Assembly: GCF_030272615.1 (NCBI RefSeq)
Contig: NC_081406.1
Span: 235,143,922 to 235,207,921, forward strand
Direction: 5' to 3'
Length of the DNA stretch: 64,000 nt
Source: Cryptomeria japonica
Taxonomy: Eukaryota; Streptophyta; Pinopsida; Cupressales; Cupressaceae
The position numbers and the translations under genes were made by a program. Below are positions 21,401 through 33,795 of this stretch, in pieces. Each line of letters begins with the position of its first letter. Within the stretch, counting starts at the first letter, position 1. The notes under the pieces are model-generated. The model searched no databases and was not told the DNA's origin. It saw nothing but the letters and a program-made list of their open reading frames with translations.

Positions 21401-23082
21401 CAATGATTGATTTCTCCTTCTCTCTCCCCTCTAAGGATCTACTTTTTCTTTATGGAGTGGTGTTTGTTCATGTTTTGGTGTCATTCCTTGTGTGAAGTTA
21501 TTGTTTGCTCAAGGATTCTCTCTTATACAAGAGGTGTAATTCCTTGGCTACAACCTCTTCTTCACTTGGCAATGTATATCTATCATAAACTTACCCCTCA
21601 CACTGAGTCAAAATTGTGTCATCATTCATCAAGAATCTCTTTCACCTAGCAATAGGAGGAGGGTATTAATTATTGTTCTCCTTCCTTTTTTTTGGTAGAA
21701 GATATTTTTTCTGTTCAAGATAACTCCTCTTGGAGGTGGATCTCTTTTGAGAATAGATCTCTTCTTCTCCAAGGATCTCCTTTACACTTGTTGCAAGATA
21801 TACATTTTCCAACTATCTTATCCTTTCTTGAAGAGTATACCCTCACTAGCTTAGGATTTATGGCATTGTTGAACAAAGGATATCTCCTTGGTGTTGAAGG
21901 TAAGGTATCCTTGACTCTAGCTTCCTTAAGATATAAACATAAAACTATGTTGACATCTTAAGGCGGGGGGGGCACCCACATCGCTCTCCTTTGTGCCATA
22001 ATGTACTATTATTCTCTTATATATATTTTTTGCATGTCTTAAATGGGGTGTTCATTCTTGGAACCAAAGTAAAAATGCTTAGAGAGAGATGCTTCACTCT
22101 CGAAACCAGATGCAACATTTGATATATGTCTTAAACGGGCTTAACACATCACCGAAAACAACAAAGTCTTAAATGGGATGGCCTTGAAACTAGGCATGTA
22201 TCTTTTCCACTTGGAATTTACACATTTGCACACACACAATCACCCCTTGGAATTTTCATTTACATTACATGTCTTAAACAAGTTGAAGCACACTTAAAAA
22301 TAGAGCAAAGACTCTTACACAGGGTGAAATAAAATTGAAACTAGACATCACTTGCACACATGCATGAGGATAGGTGGAACTGGCTAAAAATAGTTAGACT
22401 ATTCTTACTCTCCTCCCCACATGGATCACCTAGATAAAAATATCTAGGGGTGAGTTTTCCATGTCCTTTTCTCACCATGGATCACCTAGATAAAAACCTC
22501 TGGGGTGAGTTGTCCATGTCCTTTTCTCACCATGGATCACCTAGATAAAAACATCTAGGGGTGAGTATTCCATGCTCTCTCTCATAATTATTCTCATGGA
22601 TCACCTAGATAAACACATCTAGTGTGTATTCATGCTCTCTCTTCTTCCTCTCATGAAATCATAGTTTTACTATTGATAGTTCATGGATGATGCTTTCTCT
22701 ACTCTTTTATGTGATCATTTGTGTTTGTGAGATGGCATTTTCAAGAATGATATTAGTTGTTGAGACATTTTGATATCAAGGTCTCTTCGGCTAGTTGACT
22801 TGAGGTCTTATTTTTGGTCTTTAGCATTTAGGTCTTGTGTGCCTTTGTATCTTTTCCTTTGTTTGTCTTTTTGTCTTAGTTTATCTTTTTGTTTTTGTCT
22901 TCTTTGTGTGCCCTTGCATATGTTTGAGTCAGTTGATATCCTAAGATTGGGGGCTTAGTTCCTCCAAATTAGTGATATTGTATACTCCTTGTGATTTTTC
23001 TCCACATTCCTCATCTTCATCTCCCTTTCTTCTACTTTACTATGAATATTTGCATAATCGCATACTATCGCTAAAGTGGGAG
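21401..23082 (+). other. 3' region of the X-like element
   Basis: T/C-rich sequence with no protein domain, leading to a purine-rich tract GCTAAAGTGGGAGCTAA (about 23070-23086) that matches the tract before the right LTR of X (CTAAAGTGGGGACTAA near 61292). Contains a short tandem repeat (22421-22640). I see no gene. Confidence 0.5.
22421..22640. repeat. Short tandem repeat, four units of about 55-64 bp
   Basis: The phrase ATGGATCACCTAGATAAA begins at 22421, 22477, 22532 and 22596, each time followed by a variant of ATCTAGGGGTGAGT. CACCTAGAT...ATCTAGGGGTG within each unit can pair as a small stem. Confidence 0.85.
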
Positions 23083-23820
23083 CTAAATTCGGCATCCTAA
23101 AATTGTACCCTTTGCAATTTTGACCATATTTTTGGCCCTTGCCTTATCGGTCTCATCCTCATGCTTTATCGGGACCTGTTTTTGTCTCCCCTATGCAACC
23201 AGACTTCATTTTTCACCTTGCACGTTGCATGGCCACCTTGATCCTACACCAAAATACGATAGGACTAGGGCATGGTGTCATGGGATCCCCTAAAGGGGAC
23301 CTATATTGGCCCCTCTCCCTTGGAATTATCTCAAATGTGAGTGGTAAAGAAACCCCTATGTCAGCCTCTATTAGAAAATTAAATATTTAACAATAGGAAA
23401 GTATATAAGGAGGTCTTCCCCTCTCATTTGGCATAACACATAATCATACATTCATGAAGGCAGAGTTGGATATCAAGCATTTAGGCGTCAAACATTCAAG
23501 AATTCATCATCTAGAATTCCTCAAGGGTGCATATTATTCATCTATCCATTGGAGAAACATTACTTTATTCATTTGCAGTGATGGGAGTAGGGTGCCATGG
23601 GCGAATGAGTCTCGAGAGTGGGTCGAGCTAGGCACCTAAGTTATTTCACTTTTGCCTCTAATTAGGACTATAGGTTAGTTACTATTTGTACTTTCACATA
23701 CTTTTCTGGAATTGGCTTTTATTTGTTGTCATCTTGTACATGTAGAAAAATATTGTTTTATCTTACTTGCTCCTAATTCATTCATTTTTCCTTAAAATTT
23801 GCATAATCACTTTCAACGCA
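23083..23820 (+). repeat. LTR (5' portion) of the X-like element
   Basis: The start aligns with the start of X's LTR through CTAAAATTG...CAATTTTGACC against GTAAAATTG...CAATTTTTGACT. A TATA-like box (GTATATAAGG at 23401-23410) lies about 320 bases in, comparable to TATTTAAGG in X's left LTR. I could not find a clear 3' terminus; 23820 is an approximate end. Confidence 0.5.
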
Positions 23821-24475
23821 ACAGCGAAGGACCACTACATCCACTTTGTGCTTGAGCCATATTGAGCCTTGTGGAATATTTTCCTTCCAAATGCAATAAA
23901 AATGGAAATAGCCCTAGTTTCCTATTTTGCATACATTAAGCTAGTGAACCCCATTTCCCTACATTACAAAAGGATACAAATCTTTAAGCAAGGAAGAGAT
24001 ATTTGTGAAGAATATATCTTGTAAAAAGTGTAGAGGGATCCTTGTAAAAGATATATAAATATCAAATGGGTAGGAAGACACCTATGCCTAGAGTTATCTA
24101 CCTTCATAAAGATAGGAGATCTTAAAAAAAGATGGAATCTTCAACAAGTAAAAGGAGAAGTAGATCAATGATGCACACCTTTCTAATTTCTAGGATAGGG
24201 TATTATTTATGAAGGAATGCATGTACTTTCAACACCAAGAAGATATCATTTTTAAATGATATAAATTTCTTAGCAAGAAAGAGATCCTAATTAGGGATTA
24301 CTTGAAAGAATATGTTCTAGAATGCAATAATTAAAGCAAGGGTTACAATGCAAATGAAAATTATGCTAGGCATATCTACCGACATAAAGAAAGGATGAAT
24401 GTGGGTGAACTCACAATAATGGCTCCCACTTTTGCCCATGAACAAAATTTGCGGAGTGGGAAATTTGTTTTTTGG
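23821..24475. other. Unassigned AT-rich sequence
   Basis: About 650 bases without recognisable coding, repeat or RNA features. It may be the rest of the preceding LTR or unrelated DNA. Confidence 0.4.
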
Positions 24476-24479
24476 GGTG

Positions 24480-24640
24480 GTTTGAATGAACTGGAGGTGT
24501 TCAAGCGAACCACCCCCTTGGGTTCATTCAAACCCACCATCGGATCCAAGTTCAATCGAACCCGAGATGGATTTGGGGGTTCGATCGAACCCAATAAAAT
24601 ATTTATTTTTATGGGATTCATTTGAAATCTCTATAAATGC
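24480..24640 (+). promoter_or_regulatory. Palindrome cluster followed by a TATA-like box
   Basis: Five or six variants of the palindrome GGTTYRATYRAACC occur in 160 bases: GGGTTCATTCAAACCC at 24520-24535, GTTCAATCGAACCC at 24550-24563, GGGTTCGATCGAACCC at 24577-24592, and weaker ones near 24480, 24499 and 24615. A TATA-like CTATAAATG follows at 24631. This looks like a promoter with repeated dyad sites, perhaps in an LTR or transposon. No convincing downstream gene is seen. The two opposite open frames over this stretch are a by-product of the palindromes. Confidence 0.4.
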
Positions 24641-25354
24641 TGAAAATGACAGTTAAACTATCATTTTTAACTTTGGAGTTTACTATGGAGAGGGGGTTAG
24701 AGAGAACCTAACGTCAGCACTACGTCACCGTGCCCTGTCAGCAGCAGTTAGCGATTCTCATCTTTCAGCTTTCGACCTACATTATTTCAGGTGCACAAAA
24801 TAGCCTTTTTTTGTTAAATAATGTTTTTTTTTGTTTAATTTATTTTTTATTAAATTTATTTTTAAATTAGTAAATAATTTGTTTGTTAATTTATTTTTTA
24901 AATTAAATAATTGTATATTTTTTTTTTTTCAGCATTTTAGAAAAACGTTAACAAAAACATAGAAATATATCTAAACTAAAATTTTAAAACTTAGAAAAAC
25001 ATCTGAAAATTTTTAGAAAAACATTAGAAAAATTAAAACTTAGAAAAATGTTAGAAAACTTAATTTAATGTTTTAATTTAACGTCAATTTATTTTTTTAT
25101 TTAAATAACTGTATATGTATTTTTTTTTCAACATTTGAAAAAAAAGTTATGAAAAACTTAGAAAAATAAGGTAGTAAATTAAAACTTACAAAAACATTAA
25201 AAAAAAGATTAGCAAAATTAAAAATTAGAAAACTGTTAGAAAAATAAATATAATAAATTAAAATGTTAGAAAAATTATATAATAAATTAAAACTTAGAAA
25301 AACATTATTAAACTACGACAATAAATTTAAACAAATTAGACAAAACAAAACCTC
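24641..25354. other. AT-rich spacer left of the satellite
   Basis: After a possible transcribed leader (to about 24790) the sequence becomes strongly AT-rich with repeated TTAGAAAAA words (24940-25330). No gene or RNA feature found. Confidence 0.5.
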
Positions 25355-28300
25355 TATGACCCCTTTTCACATCCTATTACACACACAATAGACCCCTTTG
25401 GACCCCTTAAGACCACATATGCCCCTAACGACACTATATGAACCCTTAGGACCATAGAGGATCGCATAGTGTCCTAAGTGGTCATATGTGGTCCTAAGGG
25501 GTCACACATGTATTCTAACACATGTGTGACCCCTTACGACCACATATGACCCTTTATAACATCCTAGTGTGTATGACATACCCCTTAAAATCACATAGTG
25601 TCCTAAGGGGTCATAGATGTGTTCTAACACATGCATGACCCCTTTGTTAGATTCAATGACAATCCCAAAGACACTAAGAGGGGGGGTGAATCAGTGTCTA
25701 ACTGGTTGGTGGAATATTTGAACTTATTTATAACTTTGCAACCCAAATTAATGTACCAGTAAACAAACAATAGTGAAGTAAAAAGAAATAATAGAGACAA
25801 CATAAATGCACACCATAACACAAGATATTTTGGCAAGGAAACCCGGTAAGGGAAAAACCTCAGTGGGATTTGTCACCCACAATATTTACTCACTGGCCAA
25901 TATGAATAAATATTACTTACAATAGGGGCCTGCACATTTCAGAAGGCCAGCAACCTAGAGCTCACTACTCAATGAAAGGGTTTCACTGACTACAAAATGG
26001 ATAATTAAATCCAAGACAATGTACTACTCAAAATAGCATATGAAATGCTTGGCTCAATAACAGTTTAAGCTCAGTTAGAAACCTTAACCAAAAACCTTGC
26101 CAACGAATGATATTCACTCACATAATCTATTTGCCTTATTATAAAATCATCTATATATTCTATTTACTATTCTCCATTCTCTCATACTATCCCATTACAA
26201 AATGACCTATAAGATCTCATACACATATGAGTGTGTACAATACATCATGTTGGCTTACAAATAATTAATTACATTCCAATACATTTCATGTAAACAAAAC
26301 TTGTCTTGTGTCGGCCTGAGTATCAGTATGCTTTATTTCGGTGTAAACTAGATGCAGATGAATGAACTTGTTGTGCCTACGAGTGTCGATAAATGATGTA
26401 TGCATTGCCGGTGAACTTGTAGAATCTTGTTACTGGTTGGTTTCCATCAATGAAAACATCAACCATTCTCATTAGAGTGTAGAATGCCAACACCCTTACA
26501 ACAACATATGACTCGCTATAACATCCTAATGTGTATGACATTCCCCTTAAAATCACATAGTGTCCTAAGGGGTCATATGTGGTCCTAATGGGTCAAGCAT
26601 GTGTTCTAACATACGTGTGACCCCTTATGACCACATATGACCCCTTATAAAATCCTAGTTTGTACAACATACCCCTTAGGATCACATAGTGTCCTCAGGG
26701 GTCATATGTGGTCATAAGGGATCACACATGTCTTCTAACACATGCGTGACTCCTTATAACATCTTAGTGTGTACGACATAACCCTTAAGATCACATAGTG
26801 TCCTAAGGGGACATATGTGATCCTAAGGGGTCAGACGTGTGTTTTAACACATGTGTGACCCCTTAGGACCACATATGACCCCTTATAACATCCTAGTGTA
26901 TACAACATACCCCTTAGGATCACATAGTGTCCTAAGGGGTCATATGTGGTCCTAAGGGGTCATGCATGTGTTCTAACACATTATTGACCCCTTATAACCA
27001 TATATAACCCCTTATAACATCCTAGTGTGTACAACATATCCCTTGGGATCACAAAGTGTCCTAGGCGGTCATATGCAGTCAAAGGGGTCATGCATGTGTT
27101 CTAACACATCCGTGACCCCTTAGGACCACATATGACCCCTTATAAAATATCCTAGTGTGTACGATATACCCCTTAAGATTTCATAGTGTCTTAAGGGGTC
27201 ATATGTGGTCCTAAGGGGTCACACGTGTGTTTTAACACATGTCTGACCCCTTTGGACCACATATGACCCCTTATAACATCCCAATGTATACAACATACCC
27301 CGTAGGATCACATAGTGTCCGAAGGGATCATATGTGGTCCTAAGGGATCACACATGTGTTCTAACACATGCGTGATAACTTACAACCACATATGACCCTT
27401 TATAAAATCCTAGTGTGTATGACATACCACTTAGGATCACAAAGTGTCCTAAGGGGTCGTATGTGGTCATAAGGGGTCACACATGTGTTGTAACAAATGT
27501 GTGGCCCCTTACGACCATATATGACCCCTTATAATACCCTAGTGTGTACAACATACCCCTTAAGGTCACATAGTGTCCTAAGGGGTCATATGTGGTCCTA
27601 AGCAGTCACGTATGTGTCCTAACACATGGCTGACCCCTTAGGACCACATATGACCCCTTATAACATCCCAGTGTATACAACATACCCCTTAGGATCACAT
27701 AGTGTCCAAAGGGTTCGTGTGTGGTCCTAAGGTGTCATGCATATGTTCTAACATATGCATGACCCCTTACGACCACATATGACCCCTAATAACATCCTAG
27801 TGTATACGACATACCCCTTAGGATCACATAGTGTCTGAAGGGGTCATATGTGGTCCTAAGGGGTCAGATGTGTGTTATAACACATGTGTGACTCAGTAGG
27901 ACCATATATGACCCCTTATAACATCCTAGTGTATACGACATACCCCTTAAGATCACATAGTGTCCTGAGGGGTCATATGGGGTCCTAAGTGGTCACACAT
28001 GTGTAATCCTTTAGGACCATATATGACCCCTTATAACATCCTACTGTATAAAACATACCCCTTAGGATCACATAGTGTCCTAAGGGGTCATATGTGGTCC
28101 TAAGGGGTCACACATGTGTTCTAACACATGTTGGACCCCTTACGACCATATATGACCCCTTATAACATTCTGGTGTGTATGACATAGCCCTTAAGATCAC
28201 ATAGTGTTCTAAGGGGTTATATGTGGTCCTAGAGGGTCACACATGTGTTCTAACATATGCATGACCTCTTATGACCACATATGACCCCTTATAACATCCT

Positions 28301-29940
28301 AGTGTATACAACATACCCGTTAGTTCATCACATAGTGTCCTAAGGGATCATATGTGATCCCAATTGGTTAGACGTGTGTTGTACCACACATGCATGATCC
28401 CTTATGACCACATATGAGCCCTTATAACATCCTAGTGTGTACAACATGACCCTTAGGATCACATAGTGTCCAAAGGAGTCATATGTGGTCATAAGGGGTC
28501 ACACATGTTTTAGCACATGTGTGACCCCTTAGGACTACATATGACTCCTTATAACATCTGAGTGTCTCTGACATACCCCTTAAGATCACATAGTGTCCTA
28601 AGGGGTCATATGCAGTCCTTAGGGGTCATGCATGTGTTCTAACACATGTGTGACCCCTTACAACCACATATGACCCCTTATAACACCCTCTTACATACGA
28701 CATACCCCTTAAGATCACTTAGTGTCCTAAGGGGTCATGCATGTGTTCTAACATGCGTGTTACCCTTTACGACCACGTATGACCCCTTATAACATCCTAG
28801 TGTGTAGGACATACCCCTTAAGATCACATAGTGTCCTAAGGGGTCACACATATGTTCTAACAAATGTGTGACCCCTTAAGACCACATATGACCCCTTATA
28901 ACATCCTAGTGTATATAACATATCCTTGAGGATCACATAGTGTCCTAAGGGGTCATATGTGGTCCTAAGGGGTCACGCTTGTGTTCTAACACATGTGTGA
29001 CCCCTTACGACCATATATGACCCCTTATAACATCTTAGTGCATAAAACATACCCCTTAGTTCATCACATAGTGTCCTAAGGGGTCATATGTGGTCCTAAG
29101 AGGTCATGCATGTGTTCTAACACACATGTGTGGTCCCTTAGGACCACATATGACCCCTTATACCATCTTAGTGTGTACAACATACCCCTTAGGATCAAAT
29201 AATGTCCTAAGTGGTCATATTTGGTCATAAGGGGTCACACATGTGTTCTAACACATGTGTGAGACCTTTGGACCACATATGACCCCTTATAACATCCTAG
29301 TGTGTACGACATGCCCCTTAAGATCACATAGTGTCCTGAGGGGTCATATTTGGTCCTAAGGTGTTGCACATGTGCTCTAACATATCTATGACTCCTTACA
29401 ACCACATATGACCCCTTGTAGCATCCTAGTATGGAGGACATACCCCTTAAGATCACATATTGTCCTAAGCAATCATATGTGGTCCTAGGGGGTCACGCAT
29501 GTGTTATAACAGATGAATGACCCCTTACAACCACATAGGACCCCTTGTAACATCCTATTGTGTGCAAAATACCCCTTAAGATCACATAGTGTCCTAAGGG
29601 GTCATATATGGTCCTAAGGGGTCACGAATACATTCTAACATATGTGTGACCTGGAACGACCATATATGACCCCTTATAACATCCTAGTGTATACAACATA
29701 CCCTTGAGGATCACATAGTGTCTTAAGGGGTCATATATGGTCCTAAGGGGTCACACATGTGTTCTAACACATGCGTGACCTCTCATGACCACATATGACC
29801 CCTTATAACATCCTCGTATATAAAACATACCACTTAGTCCATCACATAGTGTTCTAAGGTGTGATATGTGGTCCTAAGGGGTCATGCATGTGTTGTAACA
29901 CACATGTGTGATCCCTTAGGACCACATATGTGTTGAGTTG
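25355..29940. repeat. Hairpin satellite, about 29 units of about 126 bp (interrupted by a solo LTR)
   Basis: Each unit contains a segment of type CCTAAGGGGTCATATGTGG...CACACATGTGT, a TCTA spacer, then the reverse complement ACACATGTGTG...CCACATATGACCCCTTA. That makes arms of about 39 bases around a 4-base loop, plus about 45 bases of linker with CCTAGTGTGTACGACATA. The linker phrase recurs every 109-136 bases by my count. Units are diverged at roughly 5-15 percent, including changes inside stems. Open frames in it are repeat artefacts. An outlying piece lies at 33796-33955. Confidence 0.9.
25645..26492 (-). mobile_element. Solo LTR, same family as the LTRs of element Z, inserted in the satellite
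   Basis: Minus strand starts TGTTGGCATTCTACAC (26492) and ends GAATCTAACA (25645), 848 bases. It is flanked by the perfect 5-bp duplication CCCTT (25640-25644 and 26493-26497). Similarity to Z's LTRs is clear across landmarks such as CCCACAATATTTACTCACTGGCC and CCCACTGAGG-type words on the opposite strand. No internal sequence remains, so it arose by LTR-LTR recombination. Confidence 0.93.
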
Positions 29941-31264
29941 TTGAGATTATTGGGAGATTGTTGTAGTCTATTGGATTTGGTTGTTGGACTTGGATATGTT
30001 GTTGTCATTTATGTCAACATATTCTTGTGATTTTTTTCGGTAAGCTTGTGAATATTTTTTGATCTAGTTTGTTGTTCTTTGGTTACCAGTTCCTTGTGTT
30101 CCTGTTGGTTTTCCGGTTGATATTCCCTCTAGTATATTTTGGAATGATCAAATCTTGTGCTGAGACTTTGGGATGTTGTTTGGGATGTTCTTGTGTATCT
30201 TCAGTTTAGATGGTTCATGATTTGGTGACCCACAAGTTATCTTTCTTTGTGACAGTTGTTGTTTGGTTGCGTTCTTAAGCTTTGAGATGTTGACCGATGA
30301 AGATTTAATTTGAGGTGTTGGATCAACTGTTCCAGATGATTCTAACATGTTTGATGGTGTCTCCTATTCATGTCCTATTTGTTTGGTGATCCACATTGAT
30401 CGTTGTTGTCAATGATGTAAACATATTCCTATGAGTTTTTTCAGTGAGCTTGTGAATATTTTCTGATTTGGTTTGTTGTTCTTTGGTTACTGGTTCTTGG
30501 TGTTTCCATTGGTTTTCCAGTTGATATTCCCTCTGGTATATTCTAGAATGATTAGATCTTGTGCTAAGACTTTGGGATGTTTTTTGGGATGATCTTGTGT
30601 ATCTTCATTTTATATGGTTCATGATTTGTTGACCCACAAGTTATCTTTCTTCGTGACAGTTGTTGTTTGGTTGTGTTCTTAAGCTTTGAGACGTTGATCA
30701 ATGAAGATTTGATTCAAGGGTGTTGGATCAACTGTTCCAGATGTTTCTAACATGTTTTATGGTGTCTCCTAATCGTGTCTGATTTGTTTGGTGATCCACA
30801 TTGATTGTTGTGTGAGTTTTGGTGTTTTCTATCAATCGGTGATGATTTGTGTGTTATGTCATATTTCTGGTGGTGTAACGTGTTGTGGTTGATCTTAGTG
30901 TGATTTATGATGGATGTGATCATTTGGGAATTTGAATTAGGTCCATTCTATGTAATTTAAATCATAATATTGGTCTGGTGGTTGATCTTTGTATTATGTA
31001 ATGTAATTTTTGTATTTATGAGTTGAAGGTTTAGCCGACCTTGCTATCAAGGTTGATGATTTGTATATATAGGTGATATACTTATGTAATTTATTTTTTG
31101 ATGTGATATCTTTATTATCATATAGAGTTGTGTGTATGAACAAGAGAGATATCATTCGGTGAAGTTGTGTGGTGAGATCAGTGTTTCAGAGTAGACAACT
31201 GTGCTTAACCGAAACTGTTATCAGGCAAATGTAGATGCTACTATTGTAGTTCATTTCTTCTAGA
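29941..31264 (+). repeat. LTR-like sequence, left part of a composite copia insertion in the satellite
   Basis: Begins TGTTGAGTTG exactly where the satellite unit breaks off (after ACCACATATG). It has LTR-like features: TG start, transcription-like 3' half with GTATATATAGGTGATATAC near 31063, and the phrase CAAGAGAGATATCATTCGG. It does not match the LTR at 32277, so this is a join of two different copia-type elements or a divergent LTR. A 404-bp tandem duplication lies inside it. No coding sequence is recognised. Confidence 0.5.
30001..30812. repeat. Tandem duplication, two copies of about 404 bp
   Basis: Copy one starts GTTGTCATTTATGTCAACAT at 30001 and copy two GTTGTCAATGATGTAAACAT at 30405. 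Both run through GAGCTTGTGAATATTTT, TGATATTCCCTCT and GTGACCCACAAGTTATCTTTC-like words to GATCCACATTGAT. The two copies differ at scattered sites, so the duplication is not recent. Confidence 0.9.
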
Positions 31265-31285
31265 TTGTAGTTTGATTCATTTTCA

Positions 31286-31909
31286 GACATAGCACATGCA
31301 GTAGGTATAGTTGCAAGATTATCTGCAGATCCCAAGGAAATACACATGACAACAATCAAGAGAATTTTCAGATACTTGAAAGGCACTGAAGATTATGGCT
31401 TAGTATATCAGAAAGGAAATGACTTTGATTTATAAGTTTATACTGATGTTGATTGGGTAGGCAACATTGATGACAGAAAAAGCACAAGTGGAGGAGCTTT
31501 CTTTTTAGGAGAAAGACTAGTGAGTTGGCTTAGCAAGAAACAAGGATTTGTTTCACAGTCAACAACAGAAGCTGAATATGTTGTTGCAGCATTGAATTGT
31601 ACCAATATAGCATGGATCAAACAATTGTTGGAAGGTATAAATGAGAAAGTTACCGAGCCAGTAACTATATTCTATGACAATACTAGTGCCATTAACATTT
31701 CAAAGAATCCTATTATGCACTCTAAGACAAAACACATCTCTATCAAATATCATTATCTTAGAGAAGAAGTTCAAGAGAAGAAAGTGGTGTTGGAGTATGT
31801 TAGCACAAAGGAACAAATCCCAAATATCTTCACAAAGCCATTGCCAAGGGACAATTTTGAGTATCTCAAAAGCAAGTTAGGGGTCCTACCCCTATCTTCT
31901 ACTCACTGA
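31286..31909 (+). pseudogene. Ty1/copia RNase H (C-terminal end of Pol)
   Basis: In one frame: DIAHAVGIVARLSADP, RIFRYLKGTEDYGL, then a TAA at 31433, then VYTDVDWVGNIDDRKSTSGG, TTEAEYVVAA, FYDNTSAINISKNP, HSKTKHISIKYHYLRE and a stop at 31907 after LLSSTH. These are the conserved blocks of plant copia RNase H, with D, E and D catalytic residues present. The upstream part (protease, integrase, RT) is absent, replaced by the LTR-like segment ending near 31264. One in-frame stop makes it a pseudogene. Confidence 0.92.
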
Positions 31910-32276
31910 CCGAGTTCAGTGAAAGCATCAATTCGATGAATCTATAGAATATTATGTGTGGATTCATGCTTGTTTACACACTTTAGGATTTTTTCTAAAG
32001 GTGTGCAGGAAACAAATGCAAGGAACAAGAATTGAAGACATAATGCTCTGACCGAGACTGAGTTGACACATAATAGCAAGGAATTCACTTCTCAATGGAA
32101 GAAATCATGTTTTAGCTCTTTTAATTTTTTGCATTGTTGTCAAAGGGGGAGAAGACTATTGTATGGGGGAGAAGTTTGATGATAGGGGGAGAGCATTTCA
32201 GAATCTCATAGCAATCTAAATCTGAATCAATTAGGTCAAATCAATTGGTTTTACCATCAATCCCAAAGGGGGAGAT
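31910..32276 (+). other. 3' untranslated region and polypurine tract of the copia element
   Basis: Non-coding, with purine-rich runs and the tract CCCAAAGGGGGAGAT (32261-32276 region) directly before the LTR, as usual for plant copia elements. Confidence 0.75.
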
Positions 32277-33778
32277 TGTTGGCATTTCAATAAGGATATT
32301 GAGAAGGTTGTTGACAATTATGGATATAAGTGATTAAGGATGTTTACTATCTTAATATTATTATTTTGTCATTGATGTCAAGAAATTGATTTTCTAATTC
32401 AGTATGATGTTGCCATATCTTAAGAAGTATGATTAGATGAGTATAAAGATATCAGTAAAAGACACAGAAAGATTGTGATGAATAAGGGGAGAAATAAGTT
32501 ATTCAATGGGCAACTATTACCAAGTTAGACAATGATGAGATCATGATGTTTAGATTGTTTTGATATCCTACATATGCTATTGATTGAAAGGTTAATACTA
32601 TACTATGTTACCGAGCAAAGAACCTAGTCGATAACCCCTAAAGAACCTAGTCGGTAAACCCTAAAGAACCTAGTCGGTAAACCCTAAGGTTATTACTATC
32701 GGTTAATGAAGGTGGAATGTCTACTGAGTGAAGTTTAGTATTTACCAAGTTGCAACCGAGCTGTAACAAAATGCATTAAATGATTAAAAGCATTATTTAA
32801 TGAAGGAAGCTGATGAGCTAGAATAGATTAAATGATTGGTATGTCGTGCATGAAGTTTTTTAAAAGAATCTATGATAATAGAAGATCGGCAGAAAGATCT
32901 ACAACTCAGATTGAACCGCAATACCTTAGCACAAGTTCCAAGAAATGTATGCAAGTTCCAAGGCGAGGTAAAACATTTTCAGATCAATGGATACATTGAA
33001 CCTGGTCAAGTTTAAAGATCTAATGGCTATGATTGATCATGGGATATGTGATCAAGGAGATTAAGTGGTTAGCAAATTATTTATAAATAAGGAACTGTTG
33101 ATAAACAATGCATGCGGGCAAGTGTAAGCACATGGATGCTACATAGTGATTACCGAGCTCAGAAGCTTGAAGACCTATTTGATTAATAGAGTATAGAGCC
33201 CAACAGAGGGACAAGATAAGTCCTATGACTAGATTGTATTTAAGCAAATAAGAATCTGCTTTAGCATTTTAGATGTGAAGTTGCAGATAGATTTTTATTA
33301 CTGTTATTTTGTAAAGTGAGAGAAAATCTCTTAACCGAGTGGACTTAACAGTCTTATTTGTAAAACCCTCTAGCAAGGTGACATTTTGATTGAGTGTTTG
33401 AAATCCTTTAACAAGCTCACTTCTAACAAGGTGAAGATCCTAACAGATCTGAGGGAAATCCCTTAACCGGGTCACATCTAGCAATGTGTTTGTAATCTTT
33501 AATAGGATTTGCTTTTAACCGAGCATACTCTAGAAGAGTATATTTCTTAGTGGGTCCGAAATCCCATAGTGGTTTTTCCCTATTTGGGTTTCCACGTTAA
33601 ATCTGGTGTTATGAGTGCTCTGATGTTTATATGCTTATGAGTTTGCATGTTTAGCAGTTTTGGTTATATTGCTGAAATACATGTTACCGAGGTTGAATCT
33701 GTTGTTTTTATGGAAGATTAAGTTTCTATGATTCACCTCCCCCCTCTCATCTTGTTAGCTTGGCATCTGTACTTAACA
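32277..33778 (+). repeat. Copia LTR followed by a primer-site-like sequence
   Basis: Starts TGTTGGCATTTC after the polypurine tract and ends ACTTAACA at 33778, 1502 bases. It contains a threefold 23-bp repeat AACCTAGTCGGTAAACCCTAA (about 32622-32692). At 33780-33792 the sequence TTAGTATCAGAAC resembles the tRNA-iMet primer site TGGTATCAGAGC. That means this LTR once also headed a second internal region, now deleted. Confidence 0.82.
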
Positions 33779-33795
33779 ATTAGTATCAGAACTAT

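Noticed and set aside
23139-23390. 83-codon open frame in the X-like LTR
   Set aside because: Lies inside LTR sequence; no domain.
29235-29456. Minus-strand open frame in the satellite with a repeated protein phrase
   Set aside because: The phrase repeats with the satellite unit; shadow of the repeat.
25355-29940. Possible CRISPR-like array because of regular palindromic repeats
   Set aside because: Units are continuous diverged satellite without unique spacers, in plant DNA; no cas genes.
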